This document shows, piece by piece, positions 1-9,050 of a DNA stretch of 64,000 nt (its first letter is position 1; every line of letters starts with the position of its first letter). Source of the DNA: Rhodoferax sp. WC2427 (GTDB lineage: Bacteria; Pseudomonadota; Gammaproteobacteria; Burkholderiales; Burkholderiaceae_C); assembly GCF_040822085.1 (NCBI RefSeq), contig NZ_CP162006.1, forward strand, positions 1,550,001-1,614,000. Direction: 5' to 3'. A program made the translations under genes and the position numbers. A model generated the notes under the pieces. That model was not told where the DNA came from. It ran no database searches and saw only the letters and a program-made list of their open reading frames with translations.

Positions 1-300
1 CAGGGCAAAGCCGTTGTTGCTGAATTCGTGGTTGTCGTTGTCGCGGTAGCGCTGCCACTCGTTGTTCAATTTGTCGAGCGTGCCGCCGTTGTAGACGTAG
101 CGGGTAAAGAATTCGGCGCGCAATTCTTCCAGGTTCTGGATGGTGCGGCCAAAGGTCCAGTCTTTGATGAGGCGGTAGTTTTGGTCTGCAATGGGAGCCG
201 GTAGGTCTGGGTCGGCGGCCATGGCCAGGGTGGGGCCTGCCAGTGTGGCGATGAGCAGTACCCAACGGTACAAGAATCTATACAAGGGTGTCAGGGTCAT
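1..300 (-). CDS. secreted protein, partial (possible glycoside hydrolase)
   Basis: The gene runs off the window edge; only the first 100 residues are visible. They begin with a signal peptide: a basic start, a hydrophobic core around residues 13-24, and a cleavage site after an Ala-rich AMAA. The mature part contains an LIKDWTFG stretch and a Trp/Asn/Asp-rich segment (NEWQRYRDNDNHEF). That recalls the N-terminal part of GH16-like beta-glucanases, but I cannot confirm the family. The ATG overlaps the TGA of the upstream glycosyltransferase by 4 bp, which fixes the start and makes it the last visible gene of the eps operon. A polymer-trimming enzyme would fit this place, but that is inference from context. 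Confidence 0.6.
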   Translation of the reverse strand, partial: MTLTPLYRFLYRWVLLIATLAGPTLAMAADPDLPAPIADQNYRLIKDWTFGRTIQNLEELRAEFFTRYVYNGGTLDKLNNEWQRYRDNDNHEFSNNGFAL

Positions 301-1469
301 GGTGAGCTCCGGATGTGCGCAGAAGCGCTTTGCACGGGTATCAATGATTCGTACAAATGGCGGGTTGTCTTGCCAATTTCCGTCCATTCGTCGCCTGCAC
401 TGATGGCTTTGGCCACCGGCCGTTGCGTTACGGCATGCCCGATGGCTTGGGCTAGAGCGGCAGTGTCACCCGGTGTGAGCAACACGCCATGTTGGCCCTT
501 TTCGACTTCGGCGGCAAAGATGCCGACCCGGCTGGCTATGACCCATTTGCCCAGGGATTTGGTCAGAAACCACACGCCGCTGGCGTCAATTTGTCGGTAG
601 GGAAACAGCAGGCAGTCTGCTTCGGCGAACAGGGCTGCCATTTCTTCTTCGGATTGGCGCTGGGGCCGCAGGTCAATGGTGTCGCCCAGGCCAAGCTCTG
701 TGATGCGTGCCTGCAGGGGTGCGATGTCCATGCGGGGCCTGCCCGCAATGACCACGCGCGTTTGGCGCAAAACATCTGGCGCCAGCATGTGGAGTGCTTC
801 GATGGCCAGGTCTACGCCCTTGTAGGGTTTGATCTCGCCAAATAGTAAGAAGCTGTAGCGCTTGTCTGCACGCTCGGTAGGTACGGGCAGGGGTACTTGC
901 AGGCGCAATGCGCCGTGCGGAATGGTAACGATGCGCTCGGCGCTTACCCCGCGGCTGATAAGGGTGCTGCGGCCGCTTTCGGTGTGCACGATGACCCGGT
1001 GCGCCAGGCGCATGGGTACATCGAAGCCAAAGTTCTGTATGAACGAAAGGCGCTCGCCGTTGAAGGGCACCGTGTCGTGCACGGTAAGCACCAGCGGGCA
1101 CCAGCGCCGTATCAGCAGCATGGCCAGCACGTCAAGCGGTGGCAGTACGGTCCACTGGAAGTGCACCACATCGGGCTTGCGGGTGCGAATTTTCCACAGC
1201 AAAGTGGTGAGCCCGGCCAGATGGGCGATGCCTTTGGCCACCGATTTGAGCTTGCCAGGCAGCCAGTTGGCTTCGTCGGTGCGGCGGTAGAAGAAGGGGT
1301 CGGTCCGCTCGATAGGGAGCTCTTGCCGGTCGCCTTTGCGGGTGGGGCGGGTGGCCCACATGGGTTGGGTTCCCGCGGCCAGCAGGCCTTCGGTCAGCCC
1401 CGCGTTATAGGGAGCAGTAAAGAGCGAAGGGTCTACCAGCAGGACACTCAGAGGGGAAGGCTGTGTCAT
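297..1469 (-). CDS. glycosyltransferase (GT4-like)
   Basis: 390-residue predicted cytoplasmic glycosyltransferase, likely adding a sugar to the lipid-linked exopolysaccharide repeat unit. The N-terminal half has a Rossmann-like start (LSVLLVDPSLF) and a VVHFQWT strand with VLTVHDTVP. The C-terminal half has FLLFGEIKPYKGVDLAIEAL and a segment with LLFPYR followed by SGVWFLTKSLGKWVIAS, matching the GT-B nucleotide-sugar domain; the usual E-x7-E is not clear-cut. The ATG at 1469 overlaps the stop of the preceding GT2 gene by 4 bp. The same frame stays open far upstream, but that extension is antisense noise over the GT2 gene. The sugar donor and acceptor cannot be read from the sequence. Confidence 0.85.
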   Translation of the reverse strand: MTQPSPLSVLLVDPSLFTAPYNAGLTEGLLAAGTQPMWATRPTRKGDRQELPIERTDPFFYRRTDEANWLPGKLKSVAKGIAHLAGLTTLLWKIRTRKPDVVHFQWTVLPPLDVLAMLLIRRWCPLVLTVHDTVPFNGERLSFIQNFGFDVPMRLAHRVIVHTESGRSTLISRGVSAERIVTIPHGALRLQVPLPVPTERADKRYSFLLFGEIKPYKGVDLAIEALHMLAPDVLRQTRVVIAGRPRMDIAPLQARITELGLGDTIDLRPQRQSEEEMAALFAEADCLLFPYRQIDASGVWFLTKSLGKWVIASRVGIFAAEVEKGQHGVLLTPGDTAALAQAIGHAVTQRPVAKAISAGDEWTEIGKTTRHLYESLIPVQSASAHIRSSP

Positions 1470-2515
1470 AGGGCAGTGGCCCTGGCGGTGGTGTCGGCAT
1501 GCAGCAGCGACTGGGGGCTGGGCTGCCAGGCTGTTTCGCGGATAAAGGCCATGCCGGAAAAGAAGCCCAGCGCCCAGCTGGTGTGCATGGTGGCAGCAGC
1601 AATGCCTGCCAGCAAACCGCAAGGCGAGCGGTGCTTCCAGGCCACTGAAACGGATGTCAGTGCAAGAGCGGAGACGTAGCACAGCGGCCACAGCAGCAGC
1701 AGTGGCAGCCAGGCCCCGAGCACGATGGCCAGCGCCGACAGCACCAGGTTCGCGGGCACGGCCAGCTGGCGGGCCCGCATGGAGCCGGGGTGGCGCCGCA
1801 CGGTGCGGGAGCGGCCACGCCCGTATGCAAAATATTGTTTGGCCAGGCTGGCTAGCGTTGCGCGCGGCTGGTAGGCCAGGCGGATGTCTGCGTCCAGGTA
1901 GACCTTGCTGCCGAGTCGGCGCTGGCGACAGTCGAGTTCGGCATCTTCGTTGTGGGTGAAGGTTTCGTCGTAACCGTTGGCACGCTGAAAAGAAGCCATA
2001 CGGAACGCGGCATGGTGGCCGTGGTCTACAAAACCACTCAGGCGCCCACCCCGGTGCGCCGACCCGCCGGTGCCGGCCCAGGTATTGGATGTCCAAGCCA
2101 CTGCTTTTTGCAGGCAGGTGGAGCCGCTGGAGTCCATGGGCACCACGACCGCATCGGCCTGGGTGCGGTGCAGCGTGTCGATAAGCCGGGCCAGAAAATG
2201 CTGCGGGTAGTGGGCATGCGCGTCGCACCGCACCAGCACATCGGTATTTTGACCAAACTGTGCTGCGGCCAGATTTACCGCTGCGCTCTGGATGCGCCGG
2301 GGGTTGTGCAGGTAGTGCAGCCGGGGGTCTGCCTGTGCCAGGCGCTGCACCAGCGCCACGGTGCCGTCGGTGCTGCCGCCATCGGCCACGACAAAGGTCA
2401 CTTGCACGCCGGGAGGCGTGTCTTGGCTTAGCGAATGCAGAACGCCTTCGATCGTGCGAGCCTCGTTCAGCGTCGGAATGACCACGAGGACGGTGCGGGT
2501 GGCATCAAAGCTCAT
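1466..2515 (-). CDS. family 2 glycosyltransferase, ExoA-like
   Basis: 349 residues. The GT-A domain occupies about residues 8-240: VVIPTLNEARTI at the start, VVADGGSTDGT as nucleotide-binding loop, a D-A-H metal motif in VRCDAHAHYP, and HNEDAELDCRQR as acceptor/base region. Two to three hydrophobic helices follow (about 255-330), as in succinoglycan-type ExoA enzymes anchored at the inner membrane. It probably extends the undecaprenyl-linked oligosaccharide primed by EpsB. It lies 62 bp downstream of epsG and is coupled by a 4-bp overlap to the next glycosyltransferase. The linkage formed is unknown. Confidence 0.88.
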   Translation of the reverse strand: MSFDATRTVLVVIPTLNEARTIEGVLHSLSQDTPPGVQVTFVVADGGSTDGTVALVQRLAQADPRLHYLHNPRRIQSAAVNLAAAQFGQNTDVLVRCDAHAHYPQHFLARLIDTLHRTQADAVVVPMDSSGSTCLQKAVAWTSNTWAGTGGSAHRGGRLSGFVDHGHHAAFRMASFQRANGYDETFTHNEDAELDCRQRRLGSKVYLDADIRLAYQPRATLASLAKQYFAYGRGRSRTVRRHPGSMRARQLAVPANLVLSALAIVLGAWLPLLLLWPLCYVSALALTSVSVAWKHRSPCGLLAGIAAATMHTSWALGFFSGMAFIRETAWQPSPQSLLHADTTARATAL

Positions 2516-2577
2516 GGTGTTTGGCGCATTCGAAAGGGGCGCCGCTAGGCGAGATCATGGACAGCAATGGCATGTGT

Positions 2578-3456
2578 TTAGTCGTCATTCAGGATGCTTC
2601 CCACCAGCGCAACCCCGCTGTCTTGCAGGCGCCTTGCGAGCAGGGCGGCATCGGACATGCGGCTGAGGTTCTTGCGGGTAACCATGACGGCGGCACCCGC
2701 GCGCGAAGCGATGATTTCTGCATCGGCAAAGTCGGTGCCTGCAGGTGTGTCGACGATGATCACGTCGAATTCTTTGGCCGCTATGTGCAACAACGCGCCA
2801 AATGCGGTGCGGCCCAGCAGCTCTTGTGGGTTGGGGGGTACTGCGCCTGCAGGCAATACAAACAGGCTTTTCAGGCCCGGAACAGGAAGCACTGCCTCCA
2901 GGCCCGCCCGGTCGGCCAAGATGCCTGACAAGCCCGCACTCTTGCCTAATGCGAAAAGTTCGTGCTGGCGGGCTTTGCGCAGGTCTGCATCGATCAGCAG
3001 GGTGCGCTCGCCTTGTTGGGCAAACACAATCGCCAGGTTGGCCGCAATGAAGCTGCGGCCTTCGCCCGGGCCAGGGCTGACCAGGGCAATCACCTTGGTG
3101 GCGGTTTCGTTGTTGAACCAGCGCAGCATGAGCTGGCTACGTACGGCGCGCAGATTCTCGCCAACGCGGCTGAATGGCTTGTAGGCGGCCACCAGTTCGG
3201 GGCTGCGGCTGGTGTCTTTTTCAGAGAGGTAGGCGTAGTCGAATTGTCTGGAGAGTGCAAAGTCGATGTCTTCGCGGGTCAGCAACTGCAGTGCCAATGC
3301 GGCGTCACCGAAGTTGGATTTATCTTGTTGTTGGCGCTGCAGGATGCGTTCGGCATTTTCTGCGGTTAACCGACCGCTGGAGACCAGAATGTCGCCGATG
3401 GAGCGCCCGGCACTGGCCAGAACGGGTGATTTGATAAGGCTTTCTGGGGCGTTCAT
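2578..3456 (-). CDS. epsG: EpsG-type P-loop protein (tyrosine-kinase-like) with MshEN-like N-terminus
   Basis: 292 residues. Residues about 95-292 form a BY-kinase/MinD-like P-loop domain: SPGPGEGRSF in the Walker A place (127-136, with Arg instead of the usual Lys), LLIDADLR as Walker A' (153-160) and FDVIIVDTPAG as Walker B (230-240). No tyrosine cluster ends the protein, so autophosphorylation as in Wzc is doubtful. Residues about 18-75 hold two successive copies of an I/F-G-D-x(2)-L-like motif ending in LQRQQ and LSRQ. That resembles the MshEN domain, known in other proteins to bind c-di-GMP. The gene overlaps epsF by 4 bp, as expected for the cytoplasmic partner of the chain-length protein. 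Confidence 0.87.
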   Translation of the reverse strand: MNAPESLIKSPVLASAGRSIGDILVSSGRLTAENAERILQRQQQDKSNFGDAALALQLLTREDIDFALSRQFDYAYLSEKDTSRSPELVAAYKPFSRVGENLRAVRSQLMLRWFNNETATKVIALVSPGPGEGRSFIAANLAIVFAQQGERTLLIDADLRKARQHELFALGKSAGLSGILADRAGLEAVLPVPGLKSLFVLPAGAVPPNPQELLGRTAFGALLHIAAKEFDVIIVDTPAGTDFADAEIIASRAGAAVMVTRKNLSRMSDAALLARRLQDSGVALVGSILNDD

Positions 3457-4856
3457 GGGCGTGCTCCATTGGAGGTCAATGCGGCAAGCTTGGCAGGGCC
3501 AGAGCGCTTGATCATGGTGCTGGCAGACGCAATAGTGCCCAGAACGGGCAGGTTCAGCGCCTCAACCAGATCGTAGGTTGAACGCACGCGCCGGTTGAGC
3601 ATTTCCAACGCCACGGCAATCCCCACACCCAGCAAGCTGCCCACAAAGATGGCCAAGACCACATTGAGTGCCGAGCGGGGCTTGGACGCGCGCGTAGGGG
3701 GCAGGGCGGCGTTCAATACCGAGATATTGGTTTGGCCGTTTTGGCTTTCCACATTGGTTTGGGATGCCCGCTGGCTCAGGGTTTCGTAGGCGCGCTGGGC
3801 AGTTTCAATATCGTGGCGCAGCACGTTGAGCTCGTCACGTTGTTTGTTGAGTACCAGCACGCGCGCCTTTTGGGTAGCCAATGCGCTTTGCAGTTGCTGT
3901 TCGCGCTGTTTGCTCACCTGGTAGGTGGTATCGATGGAGCTGGTGATCTTGCGTGTCTCGGCATCTAGCTGTTTGCGCAGCATGGCCAGCTCGGCTTCGG
4001 TACGTTGGGTTTGGGGGTGGTTTTTGCCAAGGATGACGTTGCTGTCTTGCAGCTTTGCGTCGAGCCGGGCGATGTCGGCTTTCAAGCCGTTGATCAGCGG
4101 GCTTTGCATGACTTCTGCCACAGTGTCGGCTTTGGTGTTTTTGCGCTTGCTTTCACTGTCGGTGGTCTGGCCCTGAATGACGGTCAGCTGGCTGGAGGTA
4201 TCGTTGAGCTTGGCGGTTTCAAAGTCGAGCCGCTCGTCGGCCGACACGATGCCATTTTTTTGCTGGTAGGTGCTGAGGGCCTTTTGGGCGGTTTCAAGTC
4301 GTTCGCGTGTCTGCTTGGTCTGTTCGTCGAAAAATGCGGCGTACTGGCGTGCTGGGGCCAGTTTCAGGTCAACGTTGACGTCTGAGTAGGCCTGGGCAAA
4401 CGCGTTGGCGGCGGTGGCGGCAAAGTCTGGATCTGCACCGGTATAGCTGATATTGATGACATTGCTGTCGCGTGCAGGTTTGGCGTTGAGGTTGATTTGC
4501 AGCAGATTGGTGAGCCACAGGTCGAACTCGCCCTTGCCTTCTGTGTCTTCCATCCACTGGCGGCGGATCCAGGTGCCTTCGCCTTTGGGCAGTAGCTTGG
4601 CCACCCGCTGTGCGACGCGTTGGCTGTTGATGATGTCAATTTGGGTGGCCATGTAGCCAGGGGCAATCATCCCGGAGAGCATTTGGCCGCTGACCGGGTC
4701 GGGTGACTTCACATCCAGCACTACGGCGGCATTGGCGGTGTACTGTTTAGGCAACCACAGCGTGACCGCCACAGCAGCGGCAGTCGTCACCAGCAAGGTG
4801 ATGAGCGCAACCTTGTAGCGTGCTCGAAGTATCAGAAAAAATTGTTGCGGTGTCAT
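3453..4856 (-). CDS. epsF: Wzz-type chain-length determinant protein EpsF
   Basis: 467 residues of the polysaccharide co-polymerase family, which spans inner membrane and periplasm and sets polymer length. A first membrane helix lies at about 15-37 and a second at about 400-420. Between them are a Wzz-type head domain and a long coiled coil (about 160-375) rich in Gln, Glu and Lys. The C-terminal tail is short and cytosolic with no kinase domain, which is instead supplied by the downstream EpsG (4-bp overlap). It starts 15 bp after the stop of epsE. Confidence 0.93.
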   Translation of the reverse strand: MTPQQFFLILRARYKVALITLLVTTAAAVAVTLWLPKQYTANAAVVLDVKSPDPVSGQMLSGMIAPGYMATQIDIINSQRVAQRVAKLLPKGEGTWIRRQWMEDTEGKGEFDLWLTNLLQINLNAKPARDSNVINISYTGADPDFAATAANAFAQAYSDVNVDLKLAPARQYAAFFDEQTKQTRERLETAQKALSTYQQKNGIVSADERLDFETAKLNDTSSQLTVIQGQTTDSESKRKNTKADTVAEVMQSPLINGLKADIARLDAKLQDSNVILGKNHPQTQRTEAELAMLRKQLDAETRKITSSIDTTYQVSKQREQQLQSALATQKARVLVLNKQRDELNVLRHDIETAQRAYETLSQRASQTNVESQNGQTNISVLNAALPPTRASKPRSALNVVLAIFVGSLLGVGIAVALEMLNRRVRSTYDLVEALNLPVLGTIASASTMIKRSGPAKLAALTSNGARP

Positions 4857-4871
4857 GGTGTGCTTGGCGAT

Positions 4872-5690
4872 TTAGAAAAGGCTTTCACGAACATAGATCA
4901 CATCGTTAGGCTGTAGCGGGTCGGTCAGTGCAGGGGTGCTTTGCTGCACGACACCAGCGGCGTCTTTGCGGTACAGGCGCAGCCTGGTTTCACTGCCGCG
5001 GGTGGTGGGGCCGCCGCCAGTGGCCAGGGCCTGCATGACGGTCATGCCCCGCTCAATACGGTAGGGGCCATTCTTTTGGGCCTCACCGTAGATAAAGAAC
5101 ACGGGGGCTTTGTGGACGTACAGCCGGTCGCCGCTGGCAATGGTCTCATCGTCCTCGGGTTTACCCTCAAGAAACAGCGATGGTACGTCAATTACTTTCC
5201 GGAAGGGTTTTCCGTCGCGCATGCCGGTCAGAATGGCTTTGTCGTCGCCCACGGCGGTAGTACCACCGGCCATTGCGAGCAGGTCGCTGACACGGATGTT
5301 GGTGGTTTCCAGGGGGAACCGCCCTGGGCGGTTTACCTGCCCCAACACCGAGGCCTGGCTGCCCCGCGTTTGCACCAGAACGATATTGACTTGTGGCTGC
5401 TGCAAAAAGCCGCCCGTTTTCAAGGCGGTTGCAATTTTCTTTTCGGCGGCGCCAATGGTAAGGCCGCTGAGTTCCACGGAGCCGATCAGCGGGTAGCTGA
5501 TGGTGCCGTCTTCGGATACACGGGCATCGACCGTGAGGTCGGGGTTCTGGAACACCAGCACCCGGATGGTGTCCCCCGCGCTTAACCGAAAGTCGGCTTT
5601 GTCTTGCGCGTGTGCAGGCAACATGTGCAGGGCGGCACATGCCCACAAAACCATTAAGAAATGCCGAAGCGTGCGCAGTAGGTTCATCAT
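4872..5690 (-). CDS. epsE: polysaccharide export protein EpsE (Wza/OPX family)
   Basis: 272 residues from the ATG at 5690. I chose this start because it gives a clean signal peptide ending in AHAQ; in-frame TTG (5735) and ATG (5723) codons upstream give a poor leader. The mature protein starts with the polysaccharide-export domain (FRLSAGDTIRVLVFQNPDLT, about residues 35-110), followed by SLBB-type repeats (GQVNRPGRFPL; IYGEAQKNGPYRI). No lipobox cysteine is evident, unlike Wza. It probably forms the periplasmic/outer-membrane export conduit together with EpsL and EpsF. Confidence 0.92.
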   Translation of the reverse strand: MMNLLRTLRHFLMVLWACAALHMLPAHAQDKADFRLSAGDTIRVLVFQNPDLTVDARVSEDGTISYPLIGSVELSGLTIGAAEKKIATALKTGGFLQQPQVNIVLVQTRGSQASVLGQVNRPGRFPLETTNIRVSDLLAMAGGTTAVGDDKAILTGMRDGKPFRKVIDVPSLFLEGKPEDDETIASGDRLYVHKAPVFFIYGEAQKNGPYRIERGMTVMQALATGGGPTTRGSETRLRLYRKDAAGVVQQSTPALTDPLQPNDVIYVRESLF

Positions 5691-5731
5691 TGTGTGTCCA
5701 TAACGACCATATGGGCCGGTCATACGTTGTG

Positions 5732-6946
5732 TCAAAAGGTCAGTTGGGCGCTCACGCTGGCACCCGTGCTTTTAAAGTCAGAATCCGCCACGTTCGACGA
5801 GCGTTTTTGGCTTTGCAGCCCCAAGCTGAGCAATATGGATTGCCTTGGGCTCCAATCCAGCGCCAACTGGCTTGAACGCGTGGTGTCTTGCCTATTGGCA
5901 GGCAAGCTGCTTCCTGGCAAGGCTCCGCGGTAGTCCTGGGTCAGGTAGTCGTAGTTGAACCGTAGGCTGGTATGTGCGGTGGCGTGCCATACCGGCGACA
6001 GTGAAAACCGGTTGCCTGCGATGTAGCTGCTGCTGTCGGTTTGGTATGCGCTCAAAGTGCGGGCTATTCCGGCGGTCAGGTCTATTTTGGAGGTGACGTC
6101 CCAGAGTAGGCTGATGGCACCTGTGGGACCGCTGTAGTCGCGTTGCTCCAGGCCTGGATGGCTGCGTTTTGAATGCGCCAAGCGCGCGGTCAATGCTGTT
6201 TTACCCGTCAAGGTCCAGGCTGCGCGCAATTCGTGCTCGGTTTCGTCAAAGTTGTTGGGAATGGCCGATATGAGGTTTTGTGCTCGGTTGTAGTAGTCGC
6301 CGTTGCCTTGTCGCATGCGGTAGCTGACGGAATTTCCCGATGGAAAGACATACCGTAAGCCCAGGGACGCACTGCGTATGCTGGAGTCGCCTTCTTGGGA
6401 TACCGACAATTCGTTGGTGCTGCGCTTTTGGTCCACGCCACCGATCAGATGGACAGCGGCTCCCAGATCGGCATCTGCGTCTAGGCGAAAGTCGGAGTCG
6501 GTGCGGACGTTGCGCTCTCTGACATTGACGAACTGGACCGTATTGTTTAGCACCTGTTTGCGGTCGGCGCTGAGCACGCCCCGTATCCTGGGCGTAAATC
6601 CCCAATTCCAGGCCGCTGCATAGTTCAAGGCATCGAAATTCAGATAGTCAAAGTTTCTGTACCGAGAATCCACAACACTCGTGTTCAGTTGAAATCTTTG
6701 CAGCGAATAGCTTTTGTCCAGCGAAAGACCCACCGATGTGATGTCAATCGTGTCAGATTTGGTGCTGGTTCCCGTTGCGGCTTGTGGCGACAAGTTTGAC
6801 GAGGTTCGGAAGACATTGCTGTCTGTTTGCAACATGTAGCGCGCAGACATGTTGAGCGTATCTTCGGCATCTGCCATCGCAGCTGACATTCCAAAAAAGG
6901 AAAGTGTCGACGCCGCTGTTACTTTGAATAATATTTGAAATTTCAT
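5732..6946 (-). CDS. epsL: outer-membrane beta-barrel protein EpsL
   Basis: 404 residues from the ATG at 6946, which opens a signal peptide (MKFQILFKV..., cleavage after AMAD/A). A longer frame begins at a TTG (6991) overlapping the epsB stop, but its first 15 residues are not signal-like. The mature part consists of alternating hydrophobic/polar strands with many Tyr, Ser, Arg and Asn (for example SVSYRMRQGNGDYY, TSLRFNYDYLTQDY) and ends in aromatic Phe (SAQLTF), the usual C-terminal signature of an outer-membrane barrel. It lies between epsB and epsE, the order of exopolysaccharide loci with an EpsL protein. A polymer pore or secretion role is inferred from the family. Confidence 0.85.
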   Translation of the reverse strand: MKFQILFKVTAASTLSFFGMSAAMADAEDTLNMSARYMLQTDSNVFRTSSNLSPQAATGTSTKSDTIDITSVGLSLDKSYSLQRFQLNTSVVDSRYRNFDYLNFDALNYAAAWNWGFTPRIRGVLSADRKQVLNNTVQFVNVRERNVRTDSDFRLDADADLGAAVHLIGGVDQKRSTNELSVSQEGDSSIRSASLGLRYVFPSGNSVSYRMRQGNGDYYNRAQNLISAIPNNFDETEHELRAAWTLTGKTALTARLAHSKRSHPGLEQRDYSGPTGAISLLWDVTSKIDLTAGIARTLSAYQTDSSSYIAGNRFSLSPVWHATAHTSLRFNYDYLTQDYRGALPGSSLPANRQDTTRSSQLALDWSPRQSILLSLGLQSQKRSSNVADSDFKSTGASVSAQLTF

Positions 6947-6987
6947 ATATTCATCTAAATATTTTCGCGATGCAGATCGGGCGGAAT

Positions 6988-8409
6988 TCAAAATGCTTTG
7001 CTGTCATTAAATATGACGCGGACAGTTTTAAAGATAATATACAAATCCAATCGCAATGACCAGTTGCGAAGGTAGTCGAGGTCGAATTCAATGCGATGGC
7101 GCATGTGCACAAGATCATCGCCGCCGCGGTACCCATTTACCTGGGCCCAGCCCGTAATACCTGGTTTTACTTTGTGGCGAACCATATAGCCTGAAATCAA
7201 TTTTCGGTATTGTTCGTTGACGGCAATGGCATGTGGCCTAGGGCCCACCACGCTCATGGAGCCTTGCAATACGTTCAGAAATTGGGGTAGCTCGTCCAGA
7301 GATGTTTTGCGTAAAAATGCGCCCAAGCGTGTAACCCGTGCGTCATTGCGTGTTACCTGGGTGTAGCTTTTATTGCCGTCTTCTGTAACCGACATGGAGC
7401 GGAATTTATAAACCACAATCTCTTTGCCATCTAGCCCATAACGGCGTTGTTTAAAGATGGCTGGGCCCGGCGACCCCAACTTGATGGCAATCGCAATGGC
7501 CAATAGTAGCGGTGACACCAAGGTCAGTATCAGCAACGAAATGGCAATGTCGCTCAGTCTTTTGGCTGCACCGCTGCTTCCGCGGAATGGGGTTTCGCAC
7601 ACGGCGATAACGGGCATGCCGCATACGCTGCCGGAGCGCCCTTGGATCAGGTCGGTAACGAACATGTCGGGCACAAAATAGATGGAGGCCGTGGTGTCCT
7701 TCAGGTCATCCAGCACTTGCAATATTCTGGGCTGCGAGGCCATAGGGAGTGACAGGTAAATTTCCTGTACGCCATGCTCTTTGGCAAACTGTGGAAGTTC
7801 TCGCAATTTATCAATCAGCGAAAAATTGGCCGATGCATTGAGTCGGCTGGGCTCTCGGTCGTCAAAAAATCCAAGGAGTTTGATCCGCGAGAAAGGGGTG
7901 TCGCGAATACGCCGGGCCAATGCAATGCCTTGGTTGTTCATTCCCACAATAACGGCGCGTCGGGGTGGGCCTTGCAAACTAACAATGAGCGGGGCAGTCA
8001 CCCGCAAAAGCCGGTGTGCGGCAATTTGTGTGAGTGGCGCGATCCATAGCCAGGCAACGATGGCATCATTTGAAAAACCACTGATATAGCGCGTAACAAT
8101 ACCTGTGATTAATAGTAAGGCTGCAATCGCGATCCAATTTAGTGTGGTTTGGATGACAAGTTTTTGCAAAGATGACTGCAGGTGTGTGGTTCCTGGAAAA
8201 GTCATCGCAAAAACGATAACCGAGAGAATGAGATAAGTTGGTGGTACTGTTCTCTCAAAGAAGAATGCGACTCCCCATAAAGACAGCACCAACATGCCGG
8301 GGTCGATAATTGATTCTATGAGACTCAGCAGGTTGTCCTTGCCCAAGGCTCCGGCGCCATTTTGGCTAACGGTTGTTGGGTCTTCACTCAGGAGTGTTGG
8401 GCTATCCAT
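6988..8409 (-). CDS. epsB: undecaprenyl-phosphate sugar-1-phosphate transferase EpsB
   Basis: 473 residues from the ATG at 8409, preceded by AAGGA 11 nt upstream; an ATG at 8469 would add 20 residues but lacks a visible ribosome site. Four to five N-terminal membrane helices (about 35-160) are followed by a nucleotide-binding-like domain (RRAVIVGMNNQGIALARRI) and the bacterial sugar transferase domain. That domain shows one membrane helix, KRLSDIAISLLIL, then YKFRSM, RKTSLDELPQF and VGPRPHA. It starts repeat-unit synthesis by moving a hexose-1-phosphate (probably glucose) to undecaprenyl phosphate at the inner membrane. As first gene of the minus-strand operon it is where eps transcription should start. 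Confidence 0.93.
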   Translation of the reverse strand: MDSPTLLSEDPTTVSQNGAGALGKDNLLSLIESIIDPGMLVLSLWGVAFFFERTVPPTYLILSVIVFAMTFPGTTHLQSSLQKLVIQTTLNWIAIAALLLITGIVTRYISGFSNDAIVAWLWIAPLTQIAAHRLLRVTAPLIVSLQGPPRRAVIVGMNNQGIALARRIRDTPFSRIKLLGFFDDREPSRLNASANFSLIDKLRELPQFAKEHGVQEIYLSLPMASQPRILQVLDDLKDTTASIYFVPDMFVTDLIQGRSGSVCGMPVIAVCETPFRGSSGAAKRLSDIAISLLILTLVSPLLLAIAIAIKLGSPGPAIFKQRRYGLDGKEIVVYKFRSMSVTEDGNKSYTQVTRNDARVTRLGAFLRKTSLDELPQFLNVLQGSMSVVGPRPHAIAVNEQYRKLISGYMVRHKVKPGITGWAQVNGYRGGDDLVHMRHRIEFDLDYLRNWSLRLDLYIIFKTVRVIFNDSKAF

Positions 8410-9050
8410 CAAAATTACTGTCCTTGGGGCTGGGGCCGGCTTCAGTTGTGTATCGAGCGCATGTTTCATAACAATAAAACATGCACACAAGAATCATGCC
8501 AGTCGCTGTTTTGCTTGATTTCGCCGCATAATTTATGGGCAACTGCTATTGAGGGTGAAGGCCTTTATAGGGCCGAAAATTACTAATTAAGATGATGATT
8601 TCAAAAGTGCATCAATAATAATTTGCGTAGCTGATAGATTTGTAAATTTGTAATATTTTAATTCAAATGTATATTGAATTATCTTTGGTGCTAGATTTCT
8701 CTAACGGACCATAACAGAAAATACTTAAGATTTTTAGGGGTGGCGGTTTAATGCGGAGTTCTTGGTGGGTGAACATTCCGCAATGTGTACTGACCGCAGC
8801 GGCATCTGGGGGCGATCCATGGGCATCGCAATTCCACTTTTACCCGATGGAGATGACGGTCCTAAATATACCCGCTCTGACAAGTCCCATGCGGCTTGGT
8901 GTTGGCGACGGTTGCATGCAGGCGTAGTGCTTGACCAGCTGCCGTTTTCCTAACGGTGCGTTGGAGGTGGTTTCACTTGGCTGCATAAGGGTTTGCGTAC
9001 CCCGCTGGAGTGCCTGGATTTTGCCTCGCATGTCGCGGTTAAACTCCGCG
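8410..9050. other. AT-rich control region upstream of the eps operon; no gene
   Basis: No convincing gene is seen here; short frames have no codon-bias or family support. 8520-8760 is markedly richer in A and T than the rest of the window and probably holds the eps promoter. It contains an inverted repeat with 7-bp arms (AATTCAA / TTGAATT, 7-nt spacer) at 8660-8680, a possible operator. I see no convincing sigma-54 -24/-12 element on the minus strand. 8760-9050 has normal composition and no feature I can name. Confidence 0.6.
8660..8680. promoter_or_regulatory. inverted repeat, possible eps operator
   Basis: AATTCAA and TTGAATT arms separated by 7 nt in the AT-rich region about 250 bp upstream of epsB. 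The symmetry is seen directly; binding by a regulator is a guess. Confidence 0.3.

Noticed and set aside
8762..9031. Short frames on both strands between the eps and pit operons
   Set aside because: No ribosome site, codon bias or similarity; the region is better explained as control DNA.
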